This document shows positions 16,584-25,918 of a stretch of DNA of 64,000 bases, piece after piece. Each line of letters opens with the position of its first letter. Within the stretch, counting starts at the first letter, position 1. Under the pieces are notes generated by a model that saw only the letters and a program-made list of their open reading frames with translations, was not told the DNA's origin and did no database searches. The position numbers were made by a program, and so were the translations under genes. Source of the stretch: Algoriphagus boseongensis (GTDB lineage: Bacteria; Bacteroidota; Bacteroidia; Cytophagales; Cyclobacteriaceae); contig NZ_SNYF01000006.1 in assembly GCF_004362805.1 (NCBI RefSeq), positions 496,001-560,000 of the forward strand, in the 5' to 3' direction.

Positions 16584-16591
16584 TAACTTTG
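16584..16591 (+). promoter_or_regulatory. Candidate -7 promoter box for the M19 dipeptidase gene
   Basis: TAACTTTG fits TAnnTTTG and leaves a leader of about 55-60 bases before the ATG. It is divergent from the kynurenine-cluster box 63 bases away. Confidence 0.4.
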
Positions 16592-16653
16592 GTTATTGGA
16601 TCTGAGGAACATTTTCACCTCATAATTCCTAAACCGAAATTCATTTCCCTCCC

Positions 16654-17640
16654 ATGATCTACCCTATAGCCGATATGCATTGTGATTTGCTCTCCTTTCT
16701 GGCCAAAGTGCCTGGAGCAGATTCCTTTGACAAAAACCAAATTGCCTGCGCTTTTCCTTGGATGCAGGAAGGTGGAGTCAAGATGCAGGTGATGGCGATT
16801 TACACCGATGTCAATCCTTCCAGTTCGGCATTGGCAAGCAAGCAGGCGGATATTTTTGTTGACTTGCTTCGCAAAGAACAGGAAACGGTAAGTCGGTTCG
16901 ATTTGGGATTTTTACAAAATCAGGCCAATGAAAAGTCAATCGGAATCATCGCCTCTGTGGAAAATGCCGCAGGTTTTGGAAATGAATCCGCCACTTGGTC
17001 GGAGATTTACCAGCAGTTTGACTCGATTGTTAGCAAAGTCGGCCAACTCGCTTACATCAGTTTGACTCATCATACCGAGAATCGCTTTGGTGGAGGAAAT
17101 TATACGGAGGGAATCGGACTTAAGGAAGATGGCAAGAGATTGCTGGATTATATGGCTGGGAAAAAGATTCCTATTGACCTTTCTCATACCTCCGACTTGC
17201 TGGCTGAAGGGATTTTGAATCATATCGATCGACACCATCTCCCAATTCCGGTTATTGCCAGCCATTCTAATTTCCGGGCAATTTGGGATCATAAGCGGAA
17301 TTTGAGTGATGAATTTGCCCAAGAAATTATTCATCGAGGTGGGATTATCGGGGTGAATTTTCTTCGAGCTTTTTTAGATCCAAATGTCCCTGAGCGGCTC
17401 TATGAGCACCTTCTTTATGGAGCTAAACTGGGCGAAAACGCGATCTGCTTTGGGGCGGATTTCTTCTATACCCAAGATTTTCCGGATAAAAGCCGACATC
17501 CATTCTATTTTCCTTTGGCAGAAAATTCCAGCAAATACCCGGATATTCTGGAGGATTTGAGCGCTAGTTTGTCAGATGAGCAGCTTCGCAAACTCGCTTT
17601 TGAAAACGTCTTTAATTTCTACCAAAAACTCTGGAGCTAA
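16654..17640 (+). CDS. Membrane dipeptidase-family metallopeptidase (M19)
   Basis: The 328-residue protein belongs to the renal-dipeptidase family (M19, amidohydrolase-type barrel with two zinc ions). Visible ligands are the DMHCD motif at residues 7-11, Glu in ASVENAAGF (about 112), His in DLSHTSD (about 181) and IASHSNFRA (about 206), and Asp in FGADFFYT (about 270). The enzyme cleaves dipeptides, including ones with a D-residue at the C-terminal side. No signal peptide is seen, so it should act in the cytoplasm. Its stop overlaps the next ATG by one base (TAATG), a strong sign of coupling to the thiamine-pyrophosphokinase-like gene. Confidence 0.92.
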   Translation: MIYPIADMHCDLLSFLAKVPGADSFDKNQIACAFPWMQEGGVKMQVMAIYTDVNPSSSALASKQADIFVDLLRKEQETVSRFDLGFLQNQANEKSIGIIASVENAAGFGNESATWSEIYQQFDSIVSKVGQLAYISLTHHTENRFGGGNYTEGIGLKEDGKRLLDYMAGKKIPIDLSHTSDLLAEGILNHIDRHHLPIPVIASHSNFRAIWDHKRNLSDEFAQEIIHRGGIIGVNFLRAFLDPNVPERLYEHLLYGAKLGENAICFGADFFYTQDFPDKSRHPFYFPLAENSSKYPDILEDLSASLSDEQLRKLAFENVFNFYQKLWS

Positions 17641-18248
17641 TGTCCAGCCATCATTTTGTCAAAGAGCAGCAAGAACCCGCCGTATTTATTCTGAATACGG
17701 AAGGGCTAAGTTTTGATACCGTTTCTCCGCTGTTGGAGTGGGTGCCTACGGTCTTGGTTTGGCAAGAAAGTCTGGATCAAGTGCTGAGCTGGGGGATCAA
17801 GGTGGATGTGATTTTGGCAGAGGAATCTTTTCAGAGAGCAAATCTTCACCTGCTCGAAGAGCAATATCCGGTGAAATTTCTTACGGCTGAAAAATCAAAT
17901 TTCCTACACGAAGGACTTCACTATTTGCAGGCTTCCCAGCACAAAGGAGCTCATTTGGTGGGTTATCCTCATCAGAACTGGGAAAGCTTAGCTTCTGAAA
18001 TTGAGTTTTTGGATTTGACTATTTTGGATGCTGGATGGAAGTACTATCCGGTCAAGTCCAAGGAATTTAAGAAGTGGTTTATAGCTTCAACAATACGGAT
18101 CTTGGGAAAGGAAGGGATGCCATTGGAGGTTTCCAATGATGATGGAAAGCTTTTTTTGCCGCTTTTTTACCTCACTCAACTGGAAGTTTCTGAGGGGATC
18201 ACAGAGATTAAAGGGGCAGAGCTTTTTTGGGTGGGGGAAGAGGTTTGA
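17640..18248 (+). CDS. Thiamine pyrophosphokinase-like protein, catalytic motif altered
   Basis: The 202-residue product resembles the thiamine pyrophosphokinase proteins of Bacteroidota, which often begin with SSHHxVxxxQEPA as here. The segment WGIKVDVILAEES (about 51-63) aligns with the kinase motif GIxPDxIIGDxDS, but the GD-x-D acidic pair is replaced by AEES. A second conserved block near residue 112 (LVGYPHQNWESL) is in the place of the usual GGxxxRxDH and lacks it. It may have lost kinase activity. It is translationally coupled to the dipeptidase. If active, it would make thiamine diphosphate. The assignment is by pattern memory and needs a profile search. Confidence 0.6.
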   Translation: MSSHHFVKEQQEPAVFILNTEGLSFDTVSPLLEWVPTVLVWQESLDQVLSWGIKVDVILAEESFQRANLHLLEEQYPVKFLTAEKSNFLHEGLHYLQASQHKGAHLVGYPHQNWESLASEIEFLDLTILDAGWKYYPVKSKEFKKWFIASTIRILGKEGMPLEVSNDDGKLFLPLFYLTQLEVSEGITEIKGAELFWVGEEV

Positions 18249-18274
18249 GGATTGAAAAATTTATCTTCAGAAAT

Positions 18275-18610
18275 ATGCAAGGAATTGAATTGATAAAAGG
18301 AGAGGAAAGAATTACTGGCCTTATAGAATCAGGGGTTGTTTCATTAAACCTAACGGTTGTAAGCTCAAATGAAAAGGAAGAAATTTTTCTAAATTTAAGT
18401 GGAAGGAATGCAACCACTAACGAACGTCTTGTTTGGCAAGAGGAAGAATTGAAACTCGGGGATGAGTTTGTAGTGAGAGTAGTTGATAAAGTGGAGTCGT
18501 CCCTTCCTATTAAAATAGATAATTCTACCCCAGATGATCTTATCCTTCAAGGAAAGCTAAGAGCTTATTCAGCTTTAAAAAAAGAGCTTGAGCAGGCAGG
18601 ATTGATTTAG
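18275..18610 (+). CDS. Unknown protein, first of two tandem paralogues
   Basis: The 111-residue soluble, acidic protein belongs to no family I recognise. It is clearly related to the next gene. Both open with M-x-GI, share the pattern LSG-x-N-x(4)-NE-x(3)-W near residue 50, and end in KL-x(2)-Y-x(2)-L-x-KEL-x(3)-GLI. The alternating hydrophobic pattern of the first 70 residues suggests beta strands, followed by a C-terminal helix. I use the ATG at the conserved opening; an upstream start in the same frame would overlap the previous gene by 22 bases. It may be the third gene of the dipeptidase operon. Confidence 0.65.
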   Translation: MQGIELIKGEERITGLIESGVVSLNLTVVSSNEKEEIFLNLSGRNATTNERLVWQEEELKLGDEFVVRVVDKVESSLPIKIDNSTPDDLILQGKLRAYSALKKELEQAGLI

Positions 18611-18633
18611 GGCTACTCTGACCTTTATCCAAA

Positions 18634-18972
18634 ATGAAAGGAATAAAAATAGTCTCATCCGATATTAATGAAAGTTTTCAGATAGATTCTGGAAATTATT
18701 CAATGACCTTTATGTTAAGCATCAAACACTTTCAAGGTCAGGAACAACTCAGCATCCATCTGTCGGGATTTAATAAAGACAGGAATGAAGATGTCAAATG
18801 GTTTGATCAATTGATTGAGCCAAATAAGAAAATCATTCTTGAAGTCTTGGATGGAAAGGAAACCAGTTCGCCCAAAGAAATTGAAAAAAGAGAAGAGTCC
18901 TTTATTGATAAACAGAAATTGGAAACCTACCTATTTCTTCAAAAGGAGTTAAAAGAGAAAGGTTTGATTTAG
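18634..18972 (+). CDS. Unknown protein, second of two tandem paralogues
   Basis: This 112-residue protein is a diverged copy of its upstream neighbour, with the same length, opening (MKGIKI), LSG-x-N motif and GLI ending. The identity is low but spread along the full length, so the duplication is not recent. There is no signal peptide or membrane helix. The gap to the first copy is 23 bases, and a clear terminator hairpin follows, so this is probably the end of the dipeptidase operon. Function unknown; a role as a small binding or immunity-type protein is only a guess. Confidence 0.7.
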   Translation: MKGIKIVSSDINESFQIDSGNYSMTFMLSIKHFQGQEQLSIHLSGFNKDRNEDVKWFDQLIEPNKKIILEVLDGKETSSPKEIEKREESFIDKQKLETYLFLQKELKEKGLI

Positions 18973-18998
18973 GAAGGGTTTTTTCCTAAGAACAAGAA

Positions 18999-19029
18999 AA
19001 GGAAGGTGATAGCCTTCCTTTTTTTCTTT
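18999..19029 (+). terminator. Terminator of the dipeptidase operon
   Basis: AAGGAAGG and CCTTCCTT form a stem with a short loop, followed by a T-rich run. Confidence 0.8.
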
Positions 19030-19062
19030 TAATAAGATCGCTTCGTTCCTCGAGATGACGAA

Positions 19063-19671
19063 TTACTCTCTAATCCAAGCCACTTTTTCAGCAAGAGAAT
19101 CTCTTTTTCCCTCTGGCCAGTTGTCCGAAGCAGGCTTTGCCACATAGAAAAAGCCCATCAGCATATCTTCTCCTTCGAGTCCGAAATCTTCTCTAGCCTC
19201 AGGCCAAAAAGTCGGTCCGCCGGTGCCCCAGTAGCAAGCCAATCCATGAGCACAGGCAGTGAGATACATGTTCTGCACTGCCATTGCAACAGCGGAAATC
19301 TCTTCCATCACTGGAATGCCCGAGCCTTCAGTTCGCTTCATCAGAATGGCAATGACATGGGAAGCTTTCAGGGGTTGCTCTTTGAATTTCTGGTAAGTTG
19401 CCTCTATAAAGTTGGTGCCGTTTTTCTCGGCTCTATGCTTGTATAGTTCTGCCTGATAGTCGGCGAATTTCTTTAATCCCTCCCCGGTGTAGACAATAAA
19501 TCTCCAAGGTTGGGTGAGTTTGTGGGTAGGAGCCCAGTTGGCATTTTCAAGGATTTCCTCGATAATCGAATCAGCAACGGGATCATTTTCCTTGAATTGA
19601 GCGGCAAACTGAGATCGTCTTCCGCGGATGATTTTGGTTACTTCTTTGCTATTGAAAACGGGTATTTGCAT
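19063..19671 (-). CDS. Nitroreductase family FMN oxidoreductase
   Basis: The 202-residue protein is a nitroreductase-fold flavoenzyme. It begins with the family's typical segment (RRSQFAAQF, then ILENANWAPTHKLTQPWRF, about 35-53), and near the end carries EDMLMGFFYVAKP. The enzymes bind FMN as dimers and reduce nitro compounds, quinones or flavins with NAD(P)H; the physiological substrate here is unknown. It resembles the YdjA/TdsD-like branch with a short length. It stands alone on the minus strand. Confidence 0.9.
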   Translation of the reverse strand: MQIPVFNSKEVTKIIRGRRSQFAAQFKENDPVADSIIEEILENANWAPTHKLTQPWRFIVYTGEGLKKFADYQAELYKHRAEKNGTNFIEATYQKFKEQPLKASHVIAILMKRTEGSGIPVMEEISAVAMAVQNMYLTACAHGLACYWGTGGPTFWPEAREDFGLEGEDMLMGFFYVAKPASDNWPEGKRDSLAEKVAWIRE

Positions 19672-19730
19672 GGTTTATGATTTTTTTAAAAAAGGCTTTT
19701 CAAGTAGTCTTTTGTTCCTTTAGGATCAAG

Positions 19731-21242
19731 TTATTTTAAAATCTTCTCCAAAAATGCTCTCACATCCTTGGCCAAGGCATCAAAATCTTCCTGTCTGTTG
19801 TACATCATATGACCAGCTTCATAGTAGTACATATGGATTCGATCCTGTGGAAAATCATGTCTTGCAAAGGTGTATTCCGCATCAAAAAACGGAGTGATCA
19901 GATCGTAATAGCCATTGGCGACCATCACCTGGAGCTGGGTATTTCTGTGCATAGTTTCGCTCAGGGCTCTTGCTGTGCTCACATAGCTCGGTTCGTAATA
20001 AGCTCCATCCGGTACAGGTTTCCAGTTCCAACTTCCTCCCATTCCTTCCGCTGAGGTAAGATATGGGCGATCCATGATTACCACCAGATTTCTCCTCAAA
20101 TAATCATTGAAAACAGCGGTATAGGCCGATCCGGTCATATAGCCTGCAGGATCTCCTAAAACTGGGCCTTCGGAAACTTGATCCGTTTCGAAGGCCAAAT
20201 ATCTTCCGTCCAAAGTCCCGATGGCTTTTCCCTCTTCTCGAAGCAGTTCTTTCTTGAAACGGTGCATCAGAATTTGATTATCTGAGCGGAGAATGTATGT
20301 CTTGTCTAAGCTGGTGAAGTAAGACAATTTCTCAGCAATAGCTTCCTTTTGAGCTTGTGTTTGTTTTTCTCCCAAGAACAAAGACTGCAAGTAATCTCCA
20401 TAAGCAAAGTCCCGGGCTTCCTGGGCAAATGCTTCAATGGTTTTTCCCTGACCAGCCTTGCCGTGATACCAAGCAGTTACTGCCTGAGAAGGAAGGTAAG
20501 TAAAGAAAGAGGTCAAATTATCTGCCCAGCTGGACGAACCTGCATAATCCAAGGCTTGAGAGATCAAGACAATGCCGTTAAGGGACATGCTTTGACCACC
20601 TTCTTCCAGTACTTCTGCGACTTTGGCTGCACGTGTCGTGCCGAAACTTTCCCCGGCAATCAGTTTTGGGGCCTGCCATCTTCCATGTTGAGTGACCCAG
20701 GTTCTCATAAACTGCGCAATAGATGCGGCATCTTCATTCAAGCCCCAGAAGTCGGAAGTTTTTCCAACTCCTTCCACCTGGCTAAATCCAGTTCCAATAG
20801 GATCAATAAAAACTAAGTCTGTGAGGTCTAGCAAAGCTTGGGTGTTGTCCACAAATCGGTAAGGAGCTGCTCCGTCGTCAACTTTGGCTTCCGAGTCGGT
20901 TTTGACCACTTTGGGTCCAAAGAAACCCATATGCAACCAGATCGAGGCGGAACCAGGACCTCCATTGAAGATAAATAGCACTGGCCTTTTGGAAGTGTCT
21001 ACTCCATCGCGGATATAGGAAGTGGACCACATGGCTCCGTTGACTTCCCCTTTGGAGTTTTTCAAAAAAGTCTCACCTACGATAGCCTTGTAGGTGATTT
21101 TTTGTCCGTTAAAAGTGCCCGAATGAGTGGTTTCAAATTTTTGGGGATCACGAGGAACCCATTTGGTTTCGGATTTTTCTTCTTGGGAAAATGAGGAAAA
21201 CGATATTAAAAGTGCAAGGAAAAGAAGATTCAGGTTTTTCAT
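19731..21242 (-). CDS. Secreted S10-family serine carboxypeptidase-like protein
   Basis: The 503-residue exported protein has a signal peptide (LLFLALLISFSSFSQ). It shows S10 family blocks: the oxyanion segment FNGGPGSASIW, catalytic Ser in AGESFGTTRAAKVAE, Asp in NGYYDLITPFFD and His in YEAGHMMY. Family members remove C-terminal residues from peptides. It would act in the periplasm or at the cell surface. I use the internal ATG before KNLNLLFLAL; the 29 codons upstream are read from the GAAATA repeat and are not credible as protein. The TonB receptor gene upstream runs in the same direction, but the repeat separates them. Confidence 0.9.
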   Translation of the reverse strand: MKNLNLLFLALLISFSSFSQEEKSETKWVPRDPQKFETTHSGTFNGQKITYKAIVGETFLKNSKGEVNGAMWSTSYIRDGVDTSKRPVLFIFNGGPGSASIWLHMGFFGPKVVKTDSEAKVDDGAAPYRFVDNTQALLDLTDLVFIDPIGTGFSQVEGVGKTSDFWGLNEDAASIAQFMRTWVTQHGRWQAPKLIAGESFGTTRAAKVAEVLEEGGQSMSLNGIVLISQALDYAGSSSWADNLTSFFTYLPSQAVTAWYHGKAGQGKTIEAFAQEARDFAYGDYLQSLFLGEKQTQAQKEAIAEKLSYFTSLDKTYILRSDNQILMHRFKKELLREEGKAIGTLDGRYLAFETDQVSEGPVLGDPAGYMTGSAYTAVFNDYLRRNLVVIMDRPYLTSAEGMGGSWNWKPVPDGAYYEPSYVSTARALSETMHRNTQLQVMVANGYYDLITPFFDAEYTFARHDFPQDRIHMYYYEAGHMMYNRQEDFDALAKDVRAFLEKILK

Positions 21243-21243
21243 G

Positions 21244-21400
21244 ATTTTGGAAATAGAATAGAAATATAGTAGAAATACCATTGAAATAAATCCTGATAAA
21301 TCAGGATGAAATACCAAAGGAATGGTCAATTCTCTATTTCATTGAGCAAAGCGAAGTCTATTTCAATTGTATTTCGCGAAGCTTATTTCAATGCGATTTC
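21244..21400. repeat. GAAATA 11-bp phased repeat, copy A
   Basis: Four GAAATA units lie at 11-base spacing near the left end (gaaatagaata, gaaatatagta, gaaataccatt, gaaataaatcc). A small hairpin (CCTGAT AAATC AGG) follows, then AGCAAAGCGAAG and inverted units (TATTTCAATTG, TATTTCGCGAAG, ATTTCAATGCG). It fills the space between the S10 peptidase and TonB receptor genes, both on the minus strand. Confidence 0.75.
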
Positions 21401-21403
21401 ACT

Positions 21404-23638
21404 TTAATAATTCAATCCCAGCTTCAGTCCACCATACCAATTTCTTATAGGAGCAGGCTGGTAAAATCTCCCGCCAAAGGCATTCAAATCATTGCCTAAG
21501 GAATAGCTTTCATCCAAAAGATTGTCCACTCCGACAAATGCCTCCAAGTCGATTTTTCCAAAAGTCCGGACAAAACCAACTCTTAGGTTGACCAAATTGT
21601 AGGCCTCTTGGTAGACGGTATTGGCGTCATTGAGGGGAATTTCTTCGGTAAACTGATGGGTGAAATTGAGATAAATCCCGCAGCGAGTTCTCAGATCCAG
21701 TCGGGATACCAAGTTGTGGGGAGGAACTCCAGTCAGGTCATTTCCGGAGAAGTCATTGCTTCCTTTTTTGTAATCCACAAAAGTGAAAAACTGTCCCGTG
21801 TAGGCGGTCCCCACCAAGAAATCCCGGATAAATCCATTCCCATTTCTCAGAATCGCATAATCCACAGAGGCTTCGATGCCTTTTTGATCCGTGGAACCTG
21901 CATTGCGGAAGAGCACTACGCCATTCGCATTCGTAAAGGTGGTAATGGTCTGGTCGAGCTTGAGGTAATAGCCGATCAATTCCACATTGAATCGCTCTTT
22001 GCCTAATCTATAGCCGACTTCGAAATTGGTGCCTTTTTCTGCCTCCAGATCCAAATTCACACTTCCCTCATTGGTTCTGACTTCATCAATTGTAGGAGGA
22101 GAAAAGCCCCCACTCACCGAACCATAGACCGAGCTAAATTGACCTAACTGATAGTTCAAGGCCACTCTCGGCACGACCACCGGATCAAAAGTTCTTTTGG
22201 AAAGCCCTGTGGGTTTTCCACTGGCATCTATCAATCGGTCGATTTCATAACCCGAGAAGTTTTCGCTTAGCCCTAGCGTGAATAGGAGTTTATTGGCTAG
22301 ATTCCATTCTGCTTGTTGGAACAAAAATCCTTGGTAAGCCCGAAGCTTATCTGCAAATCGGACCGTATCGGCAACTCCATTTCGATTTCCAAAATTTTGT
22401 GCATCAGTCAGGCTATTTTGGTATTCTGCTCCTCCGATCAATCTCAGGCTTTTGCCACCCAAAGTTCCTTCATGGACAAATTTTGTTCTTGCCCCATATC
22501 CGAATCCCAGTTCCTTTTTATAGTCCAGAATGAATGGGTTTTCGAAATCATTGGTGTTCACATAGACAGTTGTGGTATTATTGGTTCGGTCAGAGAATTT
22601 ATAGGTATGCCCTAAAGAAAAGAGCACAGCTTGCTGGGAAATCGAGCTATTTTGATTGACAGAGCCAGGTCGGGCCTGAGTTGGATCTGCTGCCAGTTGG
22701 TCTGCATTAAGTGCGCCGGGAATCTGGTAATCCAAGTCAGAAATCAATAATTGGGTTCGGATTTCCTGCTTTTCAGAAACAGGGAAATATCCGCCCAATT
22801 GGAAAACTTGCCGGTCTACTGCTGAATGTTGCCGATAGCCATCGGACTTTTGACTGACAAAAGAAGCTTCAATTCCACCATTCCCGATTTCCTGAGCCAA
22901 GCCCAAGCGGAATCTGGATAGTCCAAAATCACCAGCCAGATATTCAGCGGAAAGTCGATTTCCTGCCAAATTAGCCTGACTCCAAAGAGAGATTGCTCCT
23001 CCGTTTCCTGCTCCATAAATACTTCCAGATGGGCCTTTGATGACTTCAGCTGTTCGAATATTACTTAAGTCTAGAAGATTCAGCGCGGTGGTTCCGTCAG
23101 GAGAAGTGAAAGGAACTTCATTCCAATACACCTTCACATTTCTTACTCCAAAAGGTGAGCGTAGCGAACTTCCCCGGATGGAAACTCGGTAGCTGGCTGG
23201 GGCTCGCTCTTCAATTCTCACGCCTGCTTTTTGGTTAAAAGCATTCACCGGCGAGATCTCATTAAACCGTCCGAAATCCCGTTCAGAAACCGTGGAAATT
23301 GCAGCGCTTTGCTCTAGAAGAGGTCGCTCTGATTCGAATGCCTGAACTGTCACCGCTCCTAAATTCATGATAGTTGGAACAAGCTGAACTTCATGCTCTC
23401 CGCTTTCGAATGTTTTTTGCAAAAACTCATACCCTTCTAGGGCAAAGGAAATCTGGAGCCTTTCTCCAGGAAAAGCTACTATGCCAGAAGAGTTTGTTCG
23501 CTGAAAAGGTAAATTCTCCGCTCTGACTCGCACATTTTCAAGTGGAGAGCCAGTGATTTTATCGGTAATTCTTAACTGGATTTGGGCTTGAAGCCCGATA
23601 GAAATCAGGAAAAAGAGAAGGGTGATAGCTTTTTTCAT
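21404..23638 (-). CDS. TonB-dependent receptor
   Basis: The 744-residue outer-membrane receptor has a signal peptide (LLFFLISIGLQAQ). A short carboxypeptidase-regulatory-like domain follows (about 20-90), then a plug domain (about 105-225, with SYRVSIRGSSLRSPFGVRN and VIKGPSGSIYGAGNGGAI), then a 22-strand barrel ending in an aromatic strand (NWYGGLKLGLNY). The plug and barrel look like the ferric-siderophore/heme branch (FecA/FhuA-like) rather than the SusC branch, and no SusD gene is nearby. The substrate is unknown. The final residue is Tyr rather than Phe, still suitable for barrel assembly. It is divergent from the fucosidase gene. Confidence 0.93.
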   Translation of the reverse strand: MKKAITLLFFLISIGLQAQIQLRITDKITGSPLENVRVRAENLPFQRTNSSGIVAFPGERLQISFALEGYEFLQKTFESGEHEVQLVPTIMNLGAVTVQAFESERPLLEQSAAISTVSERDFGRFNEISPVNAFNQKAGVRIEERAPASYRVSIRGSSLRSPFGVRNVKVYWNEVPFTSPDGTTALNLLDLSNIRTAEVIKGPSGSIYGAGNGGAISLWSQANLAGNRLSAEYLAGDFGLSRFRLGLAQEIGNGGIEASFVSQKSDGYRQHSAVDRQVFQLGGYFPVSEKQEIRTQLLISDLDYQIPGALNADQLAADPTQARPGSVNQNSSISQQAVLFSLGHTYKFSDRTNNTTTVYVNTNDFENPFILDYKKELGFGYGARTKFVHEGTLGGKSLRLIGGAEYQNSLTDAQNFGNRNGVADTVRFADKLRAYQGFLFQQAEWNLANKLLFTLGLSENFSGYEIDRLIDASGKPTGLSKRTFDPVVVPRVALNYQLGQFSSVYGSVSGGFSPPTIDEVRTNEGSVNLDLEAEKGTNFEVGYRLGKERFNVELIGYYLKLDQTITTFTNANGVVLFRNAGSTDQKGIEASVDYAILRNGNGFIRDFLVGTAYTGQFFTFVDYKKGSNDFSGNDLTGVPPHNLVSRLDLRTRCGIYLNFTHQFTEEIPLNDANTVYQEAYNLVNLRVGFVRTFGKIDLEAFVGVDNLLDESYSLGNDLNAFGGRFYQPAPIRNWYGGLKLGLNY

Positions 23639-23771
23639 ACGGGAAAATTACAAGGATTGTCGGAGACATAACCAACAAACTTCGCCAATGGTCAAAGTTC
23701 AGGGTAAGTGATTTAATTTTTCCTTTAGATTTCCTTCTAAAATCAGTAGTATCCCCTTCCAATTCTAGTTT

Positions 23772-25823
23772 ATGAAGAAGTTTCTGCTCCCACTTTTGGT
23801 CTTAATTCTTGCTAGCTGCCAGGAAAAAGTTGCTCCACCTGAGCCAATTCCTCCCGTTCCAAATGAAAGACAAATTGCTTGGCAGGAATTGGGATTTTAT
23901 GGGTTCATCCATTTCAACATGAATACCTTTTCAGATCGTGAATGGGGATTTGGGGATGAAAAGCCGGAGCAATTTAATCCAACAGAATTAGACGCCCGAC
24001 AATGGGCTAGAATTGCCAAGGAGGCGGGGATGAAAGGCTTGATCATCACGGCAAAGCACCACGATGGATTTGTCCTTTGGCCATCTGCATATACGGAGCA
24101 TTCGGTGAAAAACAGCCCTTGGCGAGACGGAAAGGGTGATTTGATTCGTGAATTTGTGGATGCCTGTCGGGAATATGGGCTGAAGGTCGGAATCTACTAT
24201 TCCCCTTGGGACCGTAATCATCCCGACTACGGAAAGCCCCAATACATCACCTACATGCGCAATCAATTGACCGAGTTGCTGACCAATTACGGAGAAATCT
24301 ATGAGGTTTGGTTTGATGGGGCGAATGGAGGCACGGGTTGGTATGGAGGGGCCAATGAAGAGCGAAAAGTGGATAAGTTCAGCTACTACGACTGGCTGAC
24401 CACCCACGAATTGGTTCGCAAACTTCAACCTAATGCCATGATGTTTTCAGATGCCGGTCCGGATGTAAGATGGGTGGGAAATGAAAATGGTTTTGCCTAT
24501 CCTACCACTTGGTCCAACTTGATGCGGGATTCTGTCTATGCCGGGATGCCTGATTTTGACAAATGGGCAACAGGACAGGAAAATGGAACCCATTGGGTGC
24601 CGGCCGAATCCGATGTGAGCATTCGTCCGGGATGGTACTACCATGCCTATGAGGATCATAAAGTCAAGACTTTGCCCGAACTGATGGAAATCTATTACCA
24701 GAGTATCGGACAAAACAGCTCGCTCTTGATCAATTTTCCAGTTGATACCCGAGGCTTAATTCATGAAAAAGATGAAGTAGCAATTCTAAAAATGGCTGCC
24801 AAAATCAAGGAAGATTTTGCAGAAAATTTGGCGAAAGGGGCTTCATTCAAAGCAAATGCTGAAAGAGGAAATGGATATGAAGTCGAAAATTTAAATGACG
24901 GGGATTTCAATTCGTATTGGACTACTCCGGATAGGCAGATCCAAGCTGCTGTGGAATTGGATTTTGGGAAGGAGATTGCTTTCAACCGACTCTTGATTCA
25001 GGAATTTGTCAATCTAGGCCAGCGGGTCAAATCATTTTCCTTGGAAAAAGAAGTGAGTGGTAACTGGGAGAAGATCGCCGAAGGCACGACGATCGGATAC
25101 AAGCGAATATTGAGATTTCCAGATACTCAGGCCCAAAGAATCCGAATCAACTTTTTGGATGGAAAAGGAATTCCGGTGATTTCTGAAATTGGGGTGTATG
25201 CTGCTCCAGCCTTGCTTTTTCCCCCAAAAATATCCAGAACTCCTCAGGGAAAAGTCAGTATCCAAGCAGCTGAAGCCGATTTAGAGATTTATTTCAAAAC
25301 AGATGGAAGCTCACCTAAAGCCGGAGAAAAAAAGTATGAGGGGGAGTTTGAACTTACTCAGCCTGCAACGGTGCAAGCACTTGTAGTAGATTCTAAGACT
25401 GGAAAAGCCTCTGATCCTTCTAGAGCAGATTTCGATTTGGCAAAAGCCGGATGGAAGCTGATGGATTCTGATTCCAATGCCATTCGAGCCATAGACGAGC
25501 GAGCCAATACCTATTGGACTTCAAAAGCCAATGAATTGATTCTAGACCTAGGCAAAGAGGTAGACTTGAAAGGATTTACCTATTTACCAATGCAGGCCAG
25601 ATATCCCAGTGGGTATATTGCAGCCTATGCTTTTGAGGTCAGCAGGGATGGAAAAAATTGGAAACGGGTTGCTCAGGGAGAGTTTGACAATATCAAAAAC
25701 AGCCCAGTAGAGCAAGTCATTCGATTTGAACCTGTTTCGGGGAGATTGATCAAACTCAAATCCTTGAAAACGGTAGACGGAAACCCGGCTACTTTTGGAG
25801 AATTCGGAACAATCACCAGATAA
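23772..25823 (+). CDS. Alpha-L-fucosidase (GH29) with C-terminal discoidin-like domains
   Basis: The 683-residue lipoprotein has a lipobox (LILASCQ, Cys16). A GH29 catalytic barrel covers about 35-350. Family motifs are GFIHFNMNTFSDREWGFG, TAKHHDGF (94-100), YYSPWD and EVWFDGA, whose Asp182 is the expected nucleophile. A discoidin (F5/8 type C) domain spans about 365-475, a short chitobiase-like beta-sandwich segment about 490-560, and a second discoidin-like domain about 570-680. It removes terminal alpha-L-fucose from glycans at the cell surface. It stands alone; no other polysaccharide-utilisation genes are adjacent. Confidence 0.94.
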   Translation: MKKFLLPLLVLILASCQEKVAPPEPIPPVPNERQIAWQELGFYGFIHFNMNTFSDREWGFGDEKPEQFNPTELDARQWARIAKEAGMKGLIITAKHHDGFVLWPSAYTEHSVKNSPWRDGKGDLIREFVDACREYGLKVGIYYSPWDRNHPDYGKPQYITYMRNQLTELLTNYGEIYEVWFDGANGGTGWYGGANEERKVDKFSYYDWLTTHELVRKLQPNAMMFSDAGPDVRWVGNENGFAYPTTWSNLMRDSVYAGMPDFDKWATGQENGTHWVPAESDVSIRPGWYYHAYEDHKVKTLPELMEIYYQSIGQNSSLLINFPVDTRGLIHEKDEVAILKMAAKIKEDFAENLAKGASFKANAERGNGYEVENLNDGDFNSYWTTPDRQIQAAVELDFGKEIAFNRLLIQEFVNLGQRVKSFSLEKEVSGNWEKIAEGTTIGYKRILRFPDTQAQRIRINFLDGKGIPVISEIGVYAAPALLFPPKISRTPQGKVSIQAAEADLEIYFKTDGSSPKAGEKKYEGEFELTQPATVQALVVDSKTGKASDPSRADFDLAKAGWKLMDSDSNAIRAIDERANTYWTSKANELILDLGKEVDLKGFTYLPMQARYPSGYIAAYAFEVSRDGKNWKRVAQGEFDNIKNSPVEQVIRFEPVSGRLIKLKSLKTVDGNPATFGEFGTITR

Positions 25824-25918
25824 AAACCTCACTCAAAAGAATTCCAGTAGGGATTTTCTCCAAAATTCCCTACTTTCTCCACCAATAGCTTTAAACCCAA
25901 TCTACCTGCCTTATTTCT

